Source of the DNA: Leuconostoc mesenteroides subsp. mesenteroides ATCC 8293 | GTDB taxonomy: Bacteria; Bacillota; Bacilli; Lactobacillales; Lactobacillaceae | Assembly (NCBI RefSeq): GCF_000014445.1 | Contig: NC_008531.1 | Coordinates: 403,001-467,000, forward strand | Reading direction: 5' to 3' | DNA: 64,000 bases | In this document: in pieces, positions 35,513 through 43,083 of the stretch | Position numbering within the stretch: position 1 is the first letter of the stretch | How the letters are laid out: each line of letters starts with the position of its first letter | Program-made: the position numbers and the translations under genes | Notes under the pieces: model-generated | Database searches by the model: none | The model's input: only the letters and a program-made list of their open reading frames with translations | What the model was told of the DNA's origin: nothing

Positions 35513-35799
35513 AATTAAAACCTCGAGATCTTAAGAGCTTTATTGATAAAGACATACGCTACAAGCGGGCAGAAGCATTACTGATTGGGCAGTGGGAATC
35601 ATTGCTATTAAGTGAGCCGTGGGACATGCCGATGATTACACGAGCCGATGTTTCTTTTGCGAAAACATTAAGCGAAGCAAATGTTGTTAAAACAGATGTT
35701 GATTTGTCGACGTTTAAGGGTGTACAGAAATTTATAAGCCACAACAACAGTCGACTATCACCAGACGTTGTTAAACTATTAAAGGAGCCATTTTTATGA
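35509..35799 (+). CDS. Small unknown protein of the MoxR/VWA cassette
   Basis: 96-residue soluble, basic protein, no membrane segment or motif I recognise. ATG 35509 overlaps the VWA gene stop (ATGA) and its own stop overlaps the next ATG in the same manner, so it is translated as part of the cassette. A 21-codon extension to 35446 would run into the VWA gene and has no SD. The composition resembles its neighbours. It could be an adaptor for the ATPase/VWA pair, but that is only a guess from its position. Confidence 0.72.
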   Translation: MKLKPRDLKSFIDKDIRYKRAEALLIGQWESLLLSEPWDMPMITRADVSFAKTLSEANVVKTDVDLSTFKGVQKFISHNNSRLSPDVVKLLKEPFL

Positions 35800-36302
35800 A
35801 AATAAACTTAGTATTAGCACCAGAGCAGCCAGTTTCGGAACTGTTAACACTACAAAGTGCTCAACCGCAAAATGTATTTTATTTAGGAAAAATTTCTCAA
35901 CTGGCGGGGACAAATTTACTCATCATTGATGCACAGAATGTCGTTGCAAAATTTGCCCGTCCTATTGGATTTGAGAGTCGAGCAGTTATCGGACAATTTA
36001 AGGGGAATGTTATCCATCAAATTGCTTTTCAGGCTAAAGATAACAATGATGAATTGATTGCAAAGTTATTAACTGGGAATGCCATTATGGCTCAAAATGA
36101 TAATGGTAAGTCAGAGTATATGATTTGGTCATTCTGGTCTACTCACGATGAATTGGCACGTTTTCTAGCTAGTGAAATCTATCAACAAATGCACGCTTTG
36201 ATGAAAAATGCGTATACTACAACTTATCAGCACGTGACTGATCAATCGCAATTATCCTTGACTACCAAAATGCGTGACTTTGACAAGGGGTGGTGGGGAT
36301 AA
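35796..36302 (+). CDS. Unknown protein, last gene of the MoxR/VWA cassette
   Basis: 168-residue soluble protein with alternating hydrophobic strands in its first 70 residues (AQPQNVFYLGK, TNLLIIDAQNVVAKFARP) and a helical, aromatic C-terminal part ending DFDKGWWG. I do not recognise a family. SD AAAGGAG lies within the end of the preceding gene, whose stop it overlaps by four bases. It ends 54 bases before the promoter of the liv operon. A substrate or adaptor of the MoxR/VWA pair is the simplest idea, without direct evidence. Confidence 0.72.
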   Translation: MKINLVLAPEQPVSELLTLQSAQPQNVFYLGKISQLAGTNLLIIDAQNVVAKFARPIGFESRAVIGQFKGNVIHQIAFQAKDNNDELIAKLLTGNAIMAQNDNGKSEYMIWSFWSTHDELARFLASEIYQQMHALMKNAYTTTYQHVTDQSQLSLTTKMRDFDKGWWG

Positions 36303-36355
36303 GTAATTACGAAGGCTAATTTTCACATTTTTATCGTGTAAATCCCGATATGTTC

Positions 36356-36384
36356 TTGACAATGTTTTTACTGGCCTGTATGAT
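36356..36384 (+). promoter_or_regulatory. Strong promoter of the liv attenuator transcript
   Basis: Perfect TTGACA (36356-36361), 17-base spacer, TATGAT (36379-36384); +1 expected near 36391. Confidence 0.9.
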
Positions 36385-36417
36385 ATTAGATATTAAGAAA
36401 TTAGGAGGCAACACATC

Positions 36418-36480
36418 ATGCAAAATATGAATCAAAAACAAAACTCATCTCAAGCCCTCCTTCTCCTCCTCATGCTGTAG
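36418..36480 (+). CDS. Leucine-rich leader peptide (20 residues) of the liv attenuator
   Basis: Short open frame with a perfect SD AGGAGG at 36403-36408, nine bases before ATG 36418. Residues 14-20 are L-L-L-L-L-M-L, i.e. six Leu in seven codons, immediately before the TAG stop. The Leu codons are CTC, CTT, CTC, CTC, CTC and CTG; none is TTA or TTG, the codons that dominate the surrounding AT-rich genes, so the ribosome should be very sensitive to charging of the matching tRNA-Leu. The stop codon begins RNA segment 1 of the attenuator. The peptide itself probably has no function. Confidence 0.9.
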   Translation: MQNMNQKQNSSQALLLLLML

Positions 36481-36607
36481 TCATGATGAGGTTTTTCGCA
36501 CTCATGACTAACTGGAATCAGTGTTCATGGGTGTTGAAGTGATGAGTATAACTGCTGTCATTATTAACGATTAGTAACCCATGAATTTTGGTATTCATGG
36601 GTTTTTT
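36478..36607 (+). promoter_or_regulatory. Leucine-responsive transcription attenuator of livJHMGF
   Basis: Five segments pair in two exclusive ways. Segment 1 TAGTCATGA (36478-36486) pairs with segment 2 TCATGACTA (36502-36510), nine perfect pairs. Segment 2 (CTCATGA, 36501-36507) alternatively pairs with segment 3 (TCATGGG, 36525-36531; one T-G pair). Segment 3 (TTCATGGGT, 36524-36532) pairs with segment 4 (ACCCATGAA, 36577-36585), nine perfect pairs. Segment 4 (AACCCATGAAT, 36576-36586) pairs with segment 5 (ATTCATGGGTT, 36593-36603) as an intrinsic terminator with six T. A ribosome stalled on Leu codons leaves 1:2 and 3:4 (read-through); one that reaches the stop masks segment 1, giving 2:3 and 4:5 (termination). 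Confidence 0.85.
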
Positions 36608-36652
36608 GTTTGTGAAAAGAAGGAACTGAGAGAATAAATTGGAGAAGAAAGA

Positions 36653-37828
36653 ATGAAAAAAATTGTAATTATCGGCGCTGCGTTTATTGTTGCTATTGGT
36701 GGTATTGTTGCATTTGGGGTAGTCAATAAGTCTAGCAAAGCATCAACATCAAATGTGATCAAAATTGGGGGTGTTTTTGATACATCTGGTGACGCTTCCT
36801 CATATGGAAAAGCTGAGCAAGATGGTGCTAACTTTGCTACAAAGCAAATTAATGCTAATGGTGGTGTTAAAGTTAACGGAAAAAGCTATAAGTTTAAAAT
36901 CATTAACAAAGATGCTAAGACGGACAATACTGAAACTGCTTCGGTAACAAGTAGTTTGATTAACAAAGAAAAAGTCAGTGCTATCGTTGGTCCCGTGATT
37001 ACCTCTGGTGTTCAAGCAGCAGTGCCAGTGGCAACTCAGGGTAAGACGCCGATGATTTCACCAACTGCTGGTGCAGACAACATTACTTTGCAAAAGAATG
37101 GGAATGTTCAACCTTACGTATTCCGCGCACAATACAAAAATTCTTTTATGGGTACAAAGATGGCACAATTTGCCACAGAGACTTTAAAAGCTAAAAATAT
37201 TGTGATTTTCCAGGACAATTCTTCCGATTACGGTACTGGTATCACATCTGCATTTAAAAAAGCCTTTAAGGGTAACGTCGTAGATGTTGAATCTTATCAA
37301 GAAGGGACGAAAGACTTTCAAGCAGTTTTGACAAAAATTAAGGATAAAAAGTTTGACGCAATTGCAATCAATGGCTATTACACTGAGGGTGGCGCAATTT
37401 TGAAGCAAATGCGTGATATGGGGATTGATGTGCCGGTTATTGGACCAGATGGCATTGGTGATCCTAAAACGGCTGAAATTGCAGGAAATAAAAATACAAG
37501 CAATGTTTATTACGCGGCACATTTCTCAGTTGATGCACCAGCTACTAAGGTTTCAGCACCATTCGCCAAAGCTTATAAAAAGGCTTACGGCAAGTATCCA
37601 TCACAATTTACAGCTTTAGCTTATGATTCAGTTCGCATGATAAAAGCAGCTATTGAAAATGAAAATTCAACTAGCAAATCGGCAATTACTAAGGGATTGG
37701 CTAACTTGAAAAATTTTGATGGTGTAACTGGTAAGATGTCAATTGACAAAGACCACAATCCTGTCAAATCAATGGTTATGGTCGGTATGACTGATGGTAA
37801 AGAGTCATCTGCCGTAGTTGTTAAGTGA
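36653..37828 (+). CDS. livJ: Branched-chain amino acid ABC transporter, substrate-binding protein
   Basis: 391-residue type I periplasmic-binding-fold protein (Peripla_BP_6/LivK family): IKIGGVFDTSGDASSYGKAEQDG start of the mature domain, SAIVGPV and VYYAAHFS in the core. It delivers Leu/Ile/Val to the LivHM permease. The N terminus has a hydrophobic segment at about 4-25, but there is no Cys anywhere in the protein and so no lipobox; most Gram-positive homologues are lipoproteins. It may stay tethered by an uncleaved helix or be released by signal peptidase I. First structural gene after the leucine attenuator; SD GGAG then ATG 36653. Confidence 0.92.
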   Translation: MKKIVIIGAAFIVAIGGIVAFGVVNKSSKASTSNVIKIGGVFDTSGDASSYGKAEQDGANFATKQINANGGVKVNGKSYKFKIINKDAKTDNTETASVTSSLINKEKVSAIVGPVITSGVQAAVPVATQGKTPMISPTAGADNITLQKNGNVQPYVFRAQYKNSFMGTKMAQFATETLKAKNIVIFQDNSSDYGTGITSAFKKAFKGNVVDVESYQEGTKDFQAVLTKIKDKKFDAIAINGYYTEGGAILKQMRDMGIDVPVIGPDGIGDPKTAEIAGNKNTSNVYYAAHFSVDAPATKVSAPFAKAYKKAYGKYPSQFTALAYDSVRMIKAAIENENSTSKSAITKGLANLKNFDGVTGKMSIDKDHNPVKSMVMVGMTDGKESSAVVVK

Positions 37829-37885
37829 ACACGTTTTCTAAGAAACGTATGAAACTAATGCGTTTGATAATATTTTGAGGTTAAA

Positions 37886-38764
37886 ATGACTACTTTCATT
37901 CAGCAATTAATCAATGGTCTTATGCTAGGCAGTGTCTATGCGCTACTAGCTTTAGGCTATACAATGGTCTACGGTATTATTAAATTAATCAATTTTGCAC
38001 ATGGTGATATATACATGCTCGGTGCGTATTTTGGCTATTTTTTCATCAAGGTTTTACATTTGAATTTCTTTATAGCGTTAATTCTCGCAATGGCAGTAAG
38101 CGCCATTATTGGTGTGGTCATTGAGTATATTGCCTATCGACCATTGCGTCATTCTCCAAGAATTGCGGTTCTTATCTCCGCTTTAGGCATCTCTTTTTTA
38201 CTAGAAAATGGCATGACTTATTTATATGGGTCAGATCAACGTTCATTTCCACAGGCGATTAAGACAGTACAATACCACTTTTATGGTATACAAGTTTCAA
38301 ATATTCAGTTGATTATTGCTGTAACTTCAATAGTTTTGATGCTGTTATTAACTTACATTGTTAAAAATACAAAAATGGGTCGTGCGATGCGAGCAGTATC
38401 CGCAGATCCAGATGCAGCGTCATTAATGGGCATCAACATCAATCACACAATTTCATTTACATTTGCAATTGGGTCAGCATTGGCGGCGGCTGGTGGCGTT
38501 TTGATTGGATTATATTATAACAGTATTGACCCATTGATGGGTATGACTCCTGGGTTGAAAGCGTTTGTTGCCGCGGTTTTGGGTGGTATAGGCATTATTC
38601 CAGGGGCAGCAGTAGGTGGTTGGCTAATCGGTATATTGGAAACAATGGTTCAAGCGACAGCTTTTTCAGATTACAAAGATGCGATTGTGTATGCAATGTT
38701 GATTGTCATATTGCTTATTAAACCGACTGGTATTTTAGGGAAAAACAAGCGGGAGAAAGTTTGA
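37886..38764 (+). CDS. livH: Branched-chain amino acid ABC transporter permease LivH
   Basis: 292-residue inner-membrane permease with about 8 helices. Recognised from the N-terminal QQLINGLMLGSVYALLALGYTMVYG block, INFAHGD, and the cytosolic coupling-loop segment GRAMRAVSADPDAASLMGI, typical of the LivH family. It forms the heterodimeric channel with LivM. The gap from livJ (57 bases) holds no terminator. Its stop overlaps livM (TGATG). Confidence 0.95.
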   Translation: MTTFIQQLINGLMLGSVYALLALGYTMVYGIIKLINFAHGDIYMLGAYFGYFFIKVLHLNFFIALILAMAVSAIIGVVIEYIAYRPLRHSPRIAVLISALGISFLLENGMTYLYGSDQRSFPQAIKTVQYHFYGIQVSNIQLIIAVTSIVLMLLLTYIVKNTKMGRAMRAVSADPDAASLMGININHTISFTFAIGSALAAAGGVLIGLYYNSIDPLMGMTPGLKAFVAAVLGGIGIIPGAAVGGWLIGILETMVQATAFSDYKDAIVYAMLIVILLIKPTGILGKNKREKV

Positions 38765-39738
38765 TGGATCAAGCGCATATTAAATACACGTTATCATGGG
38801 CATCTTTGGCTGCAATGGGGTTCATTTTGATATTCGTAGCTCAAATGCTTGGCCTTATTGGTCATTATGGCATCACAACGATTGTACTTATCGGCATTAA
38901 TATCATTGCTGCACTGGGACTTAATCTAGTGGTTGGTATTTCAGGGCAGTTTTCGTTAGGGCACGCTGGATTTATGGCTATCGGTGCTTACGCGACAGCA
39001 TTAGTTATGGAAGTTGTTCCTGGTATCATTGGCTTTATTTTGGGAATGGCTGCAGGCATCGTAGTCAGTGGCGTAATTGCCTTAATTGTTGGTATTCCAA
39101 CTCTGCGTTTACGTGGTGATTATTTGGCTATTGCAACATTAGGGTTTGCTGAAATTATTAGAATTGTCATTATGAACTTGAAAATAACTAACGGACCAGC
39201 TGGTATTTTTGGCATCGCACCTTTTGTGAGTTGGCAATTAGTTTATATACTAGCAGTTATAACATTGATTATTGTGGTCAACTTTGTTCGTAGTATGCCT
39301 GGGCGAGCCATTATTGCCGTTCGTGATAATGAAATTGCTGCCGAATCCTTAGGAATTAATACAACTAAGTATAAGGTAATTGCTTTTGTGACAGGGGCAT
39401 TATTTGCTGCTATGGCTGGTAGCTTACGTGCAAGTTTCATCCAATCTATTGCGCCTAAAGACTATGCTTTTATGCAAAGTATTATGATCTTAATTATTAT
39501 TGTGATAGGTGGGATTGGCTCAATGAGTGGGACAGTTGTGACAGCAATTGCGTTAGGTGTGTTAGACACAATGTTACAAAATTTTGGTTCCTTGCGTATG
39601 GTCATCTACGCTGTTATTTTAATTGCTGTGATGCTGGTTAGACCTCAAGGTATTTTTGGTAGTCGAGAACTTTCATTAAAGAAATGGTTATTTGATGAAG
39701 GAGACGGACATGGCTCAGACAATACTGAAAACGCGTGA
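38764..39738 (+). CDS. livM: Branched-chain amino acid ABC transporter permease LivM
   Basis: 324-residue second permease subunit with about 8-10 helices. LNLVVGISGQFSLGHAGFMAIGAY and the coupling segment GRAIIAVRDNEIAAESLGIN are diagnostic. ATG 38764 shares a base with the livH stop; a TTG one codon upstream is possible but less likely, with GGGAG about 11 bases before the ATG. The last 29 bases overlap livG. Confidence 0.95.
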   Translation: MDQAHIKYTLSWASLAAMGFILIFVAQMLGLIGHYGITTIVLIGINIIAALGLNLVVGISGQFSLGHAGFMAIGAYATALVMEVVPGIIGFILGMAAGIVVSGVIALIVGIPTLRLRGDYLAIATLGFAEIIRIVIMNLKITNGPAGIFGIAPFVSWQLVYILAVITLIIVVNFVRSMPGRAIIAVRDNEIAAESLGINTTKYKVIAFVTGALFAAMAGSLRASFIQSIAPKDYAFMQSIMILIIIVIGGIGSMSGTVVTAIALGVLDTMLQNFGSLRMVIYAVILIAVMLVRPQGIFGSRELSLKKWLFDEGDGHGSDNTENA

Positions 39739-40495
39739 TTTAAGTATCCGTTTTGGAGGTGTAACTGCTGTTGATGGTGTTAATATTGAAGCTGCCGAAA
39801 ATGAGTTAATTGGTTTAATTGGACCAAATGGTGCGGGTAAAACCACATTATTTAATTTACTAACAGGTGTATATTCACCTAGTGAGGGAGAAGTACTCCT
39901 ATTTGATGGTCAGCAGTTAGCTAATGTCAATCGTCAATCTCCTGCAAAACGTGCTCGATTAGGCGTTGCGCGCACTTTTCAAAATATTCGCTTGTTTGAA
40001 AGTCGAACAGTATTAGAGAATGTTATGATTGCTATGAATTCTAGTACTCAGGCACATGTATTCAGTTCATTGTTTCGTTTACCTTCATTTTATAAAAATG
40101 AAGAGCAACTAAAAAACGAAGCTCGTAAGCTGCTAAGTATTTTTGATATGCTGGAGGTACAAGATACGCTGGCAACAAACTTACCATATGGGCAACAACG
40201 ACGTTTAGAAATTGTGCGGGCATTGGCCACAAAACCTAAAATCTTATTTTTAGATGAGCCAGCAGCTGGTATGAATCCACAAGAAACGGCTGATTTAACA
40301 CGTTTAATTAAACAAGTTCAACAAGAATTTAAGATGACAATTATTTTAATTGAGCATGATATGAACCTTGTTATGGCTGTCAGTGAGCGATTATATGTAT
40401 TAGAGTACGGTAAGTTATTAGCCAGTGGCACACCATTAGAAATACAGCAAAATGCCGATGTGATCCGTGCATATTTGGGAGAAAATAACGAATGA
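39710..40495 (+). CDS. livG: Branched-chain amino acid ABC transporter ATPase LivG
   Basis: 261-residue nucleotide-binding subunit. Walker A GPNGAGKT at 38-45, signature-like LPYGQQRR, and Walker B ILFLDEPAAGMNP. The LivG C-terminal extension ending in DVIRAYLG is present. ATG 39710 has the SD AAGGAG at 39699-39704; a farther in-frame ATG (39692) would overlap that SD. It overlaps livM by 29 bases and livF by 4. Confidence 0.95.
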   Translation: MAQTILKTRDLSIRFGGVTAVDGVNIEAAENELIGLIGPNGAGKTTLFNLLTGVYSPSEGEVLLFDGQQLANVNRQSPAKRARLGVARTFQNIRLFESRTVLENVMIAMNSSTQAHVFSSLFRLPSFYKNEEQLKNEARKLLSIFDMLEVQDTLATNLPYGQQRRLEIVRALATKPKILFLDEPAAGMNPQETADLTRLIKQVQQEFKMTIILIEHDMNLVMAVSERLYVLEYGKLLASGTPLEIQQNADVIRAYLGENNE

Positions 40496-41205
40496 GTGCA
40501 TTACTGACAGTTGAAAATTTAAACGTAAGTTATGGTGCCATTAAAGCGGTACAAGATGTTAACTTTGTGGTGAACAATAACGAAATCGTATCACTAATTG
40601 GTGCTAATGGCGCTGGGAAAACTACAATTTTACGTACGATTTCGGGCTTAGAAAAACCCACTAAGGGACGTATTTTATTTGAAAATCAAAACATATTGAC
40701 TATGAATTCAGAGCGAATTGTCTCAAGTGGAGTTGCTCAAGTGCCAGAAGGACGTCGCGTGTTTTCTGGCATGACTGTTCAAGAAAACCTACAGTTGGGT
40801 ACTTTTACTCGAGGCAAGGGTATTAACTTGAAAGATGAATACACACTTATTTACGATCAGTTTCCAATTTTAAAGGAAAGACGTAATCAAGATGCAGCGA
40901 CTTTATCTGGTGGTGAACAACAAATGCTAGCCATGGGTCGCGCATTAATGGCAAAACCAAAATTGTTATTGTTGGATGAACCTTCCATGGGCTTGGCACC
41001 GCTATTTATTGAGAAAGTTTTTGATATTATTAAAAATGTTAATGCACAAGGAATGACAGTATTAATAATCGAACAAAATGCGAATCAAGCGCTAAAAATT
41101 GCGGATCGCGGCTATGTTTTGGAAAGTGGAAAGATCACGATGACAGGTACGGGAGCAGAGCTACTTGCATCAGATGACGTGCGCAAAGCATACTTAGGCG
41201 GTTGA
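40492..41205 (+). CDS. livF: Branched-chain amino acid ABC transporter ATPase LivF
   Basis: 237-residue second nucleotide-binding subunit. Walker A GANGAGKT at 37-44, signature LSGGEQQML, Walker B LLLLDEPSMGLAP, and VPEGRRVF, typical of LivF. Last gene of livJHMGF. I see no terminator after it, so some read-through into the TPP leader is possible; the thi promoter -35 overlaps its stop. Confidence 0.95.
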   Translation: MSALLTVENLNVSYGAIKAVQDVNFVVNNNEIVSLIGANGAGKTTILRTISGLEKPTKGRILFENQNILTMNSERIVSSGVAQVPEGRRVFSGMTVQENLQLGTFTRGKGINLKDEYTLIYDQFPILKERRNQDAATLSGGEQQMLAMGRALMAKPKLLLLDEPSMGLAPLFIEKVFDIIKNVNAQGMTVLIIEQNANQALKIADRGYVLESGKITMTGTGAELLASDDVRKAYLGG

Positions 41206-41230
41206 TTATTCATATGGATTCAGGTACACT
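41202..41230 (+). promoter_or_regulatory. Candidate promoter of the thi riboswitch transcript
   Basis: TTGATT (41202-41207, overlapping the livF stop), 17-base spacer, TACACT (41225-41230). Confidence 0.5.
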
Positions 41231-41244
41231 GAAGTAGAATTAAA

Positions 41245-41398
41245 TAAATATCTGGGGTGCCCAAGCTGGCTGAGAGATACCCATTGAACCTGATTACGGT
41301 AATTCGTGCGAAGGAAGATTATAATAATGAACTATTCTAGTGTATAAATATGCCTATTTAGCCGTTAACTAATCTTTTCTGATAGTTAGCGGTTTTTT
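41245..41398 (+). ncRNA. TPP riboswitch with transcription terminator
   Basis: The thi-box is nearly consensus: GGGGTGCCC at 41254-41262, CTGAGA at 41270-41275, ACCTGAT at 41288-41294 and GCGAAGGAAG at 41308-41317. An expression platform follows: CCGTTAACTA / TAGTTAGCGG hairpin and seven T (41361-41398). Thiamine pyrophosphate binding should promote termination before thiM. About 80 bases of AT-rich spacer follow. Confidence 0.96.
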
Positions 41399-41477
41399 TA
41401 TTCATTAATGTTAATTTTTAAAATTAATGAAGATATTTGTTTAAAAACACGAAGCCAAACAAAAAAGGAATTTAATC

Positions 41478-42257
41478 ATGAATATTACAGACATTAGAAC
41501 GAAATCACCTCTTGTCCTGACTTATGCAAATTTTGTTACACCACAATTTGTAGCTAATGTAGTTAATGTTGTTGGTGCCTCACCGTTAATGAGTCGCGAG
41601 CTAGCAGAATTTAAGGAATTAGCCGGAATTGCCAATGCGGTGATTATTAACACAGGGACGCTTCAAAAAGTAGAAATTAACGATATTATTAAACTTTCTC
41701 AGGAAGCATACCAATTAGGCAAGCCAGTCGTATTAGATCCGGTTGCTGTATCAGTTCCATTTAGGTCTAAAGCCATTACACAATTTTTAGCATCTGGTCA
41801 TGTTGATGTTATTCGTGGCAATGCAGCCGAAATTGCTTGGTTTGCCGATATTGATTTTGCTAGTCAAGGTATCGATGCTACTGGAAAAGGTGACGTAATT
41901 GAAATTGCACAGCGTGCCGCCAAAAAAACAGGTGCAGTGATTGCGCTAAGCGGGGCTTGTGACGTTGTCAGTGATGGTCAATACACACAAACACTTGATA
42001 TAAATGTTGAACAATTATCTTCTATTGTAGGTACAGGAGATGCCTTATCATCATTAATTGGTGCGTTCATTGCCGATGGGCTAAAGGTTCCTAATGTGAT
42101 GAATGCAATGGCTACATTCAAACTTGCTGGACAAAAAGCCGCTACAAAAACGAATCAACCAGGTTCTTTTACAAATCAATTATTAGATGAATTATTTGTT
42201 ATTGATAATATCGATGTTCAAAATTTTGTTAAGGAAAGTGTGCTGAATCATGGTTAA
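41478..42257 (+). CDS. thiM: Hydroxyethylthiazole kinase
   Basis: Phosphorylates the thiazole alcohol (THZ) for salvage into thiamine. 259-residue ribokinase-like enzyme with TYANFVTPQFVANVV near the N terminus, PVVLDPVAVSVP, and VGTGDALSS, which corresponds to the usual GTGC region (the catalytic Cys of many ThiM proteins is Asp here, as in some homologues). First gene of thiMDE under the TPP riboswitch. No thiC or thiG-type gene is nearby, so this is a salvage set. Confidence 0.93.
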   Translation: MNITDIRTKSPLVLTYANFVTPQFVANVVNVVGASPLMSRELAEFKELAGIANAVIINTGTLQKVEINDIIKLSQEAYQLGKPVVLDPVAVSVPFRSKAITQFLASGHVDVIRGNAAEIAWFADIDFASQGIDATGKGDVIEIAQRAAKKTGAVIALSGACDVVSDGQYTQTLDINVEQLSSIVGTGDALSSLIGAFIADGLKVPNVMNAMATFKLAGQKAATKTNQPGSFTNQLLDELFVIDNIDVQNFVKESVLNHG

Positions 42258-43083
42258 TAAAACACCCCAAGTTCTAACAATTGCTGGTATGGATAGCAGT
42301 GGTGGCGCTGGAGTTAGCGCGGATCTAAAGACGTTTGCCGCCCAAGGTGTTTATGGCGCTAATGTTATTGTTGCTCTAACAGCACAAAACACAATGGGTG
42401 TACAGCAAGTTTCGATGACTTCACCATCTATGATCCATGCCCAATTAAAATCAGTGGCTGATGACTTAAAAATAAGTGCTGTAAAAAGTGGCATGCTTGG
42501 TGATGTGCCCACAGTAGAAGCAGTGGCTGAATTTTTACAACAAGCAGATTTTGGTAACTATGTATTAGATCCTGTAATGGTTGCCAAGGGAGGCGCTCAC
42601 TTATTGAGTGATGAGGCCATAGTTGCTATTAAGTCTAGTTTGATACCGCTGGCAACGCTCATTACGCCTAATATGCCAGAAGCTGAAGTCTTAAGTGGGT
42701 CAAACATTACTAACCATGAAGATGTGATGCAATCAGCTTCAAAGATACAACAATTAGGAGTTGAAAACGTATTATTAAAAGGTGGACATGCCTCCGGGAA
42801 AGATGTTTATGACTATATTCTATTGGCTGATGGTAGTCATTTTTGGCTTAAAAGCTCACGGGTAGATACAATTAGAACTCACGGGACAGGGGATACAATT
42901 TCTGCGGCCATTACTGCTCGTTTAGCTTTGGGAGATGATATGAAAACGGCTATTATTCGTGCAAAAGCTTATGTTGATGCTACCATTCGTGAAGGTATCG
43001 ATGTTGGGCATGGGCATGGACCGCTTAATCACCAGGCAAGAGTGACTGACAGGCATTTTCCAGAGGTACTAGAAAATGTTTGA
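42250..43083 (+). CDS. thiD: Hydroxymethylpyrimidine (phosphate) kinase
   Basis: Phosphorylates HMP to HMP-P and HMP-PP. 277-residue ribokinase-fold protein: AGMDSSGGAGVSADLKTF at the N terminus, VLDPVMVAKGG, and the anion hole/catalytic HGTGDTIS near residue 215. Overlaps thiM by 8 bases and thiE by 8, so the three are translationally coupled. Confidence 0.95.
   Translation: MVNKTPQVLTIAGMDSSGGAGVSADLKTFAAQGVYGANVIVALTAQNTMGVQQVSMTSPSMIHAQLKSVADDLKISAVKSGMLGDVPTVEAVAEFLQQADFGNYVLDPVMVAKGGAHLLSDEAIVAIKSSLIPLATLITPNMPEAEVLSGSNITNHEDVMQSASKIQQLGVENVLLKGGHASGKDVYDYILLADGSHFWLKSSRVDTIRTHGTGDTISAAITARLALGDDMKTAIIRAKAYVDATIREGIDVGHGHGPLNHQARVTDRHFPEVLENV

Noticed and set aside
33207..36302. MoxR/VWA cassette as an antiphage defence system
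   Set aside because: No nuclease, toxin, reverse transcriptase or other effector is present and there are no other defence genes or mobile elements nearby; the sequence alone does not support that label.
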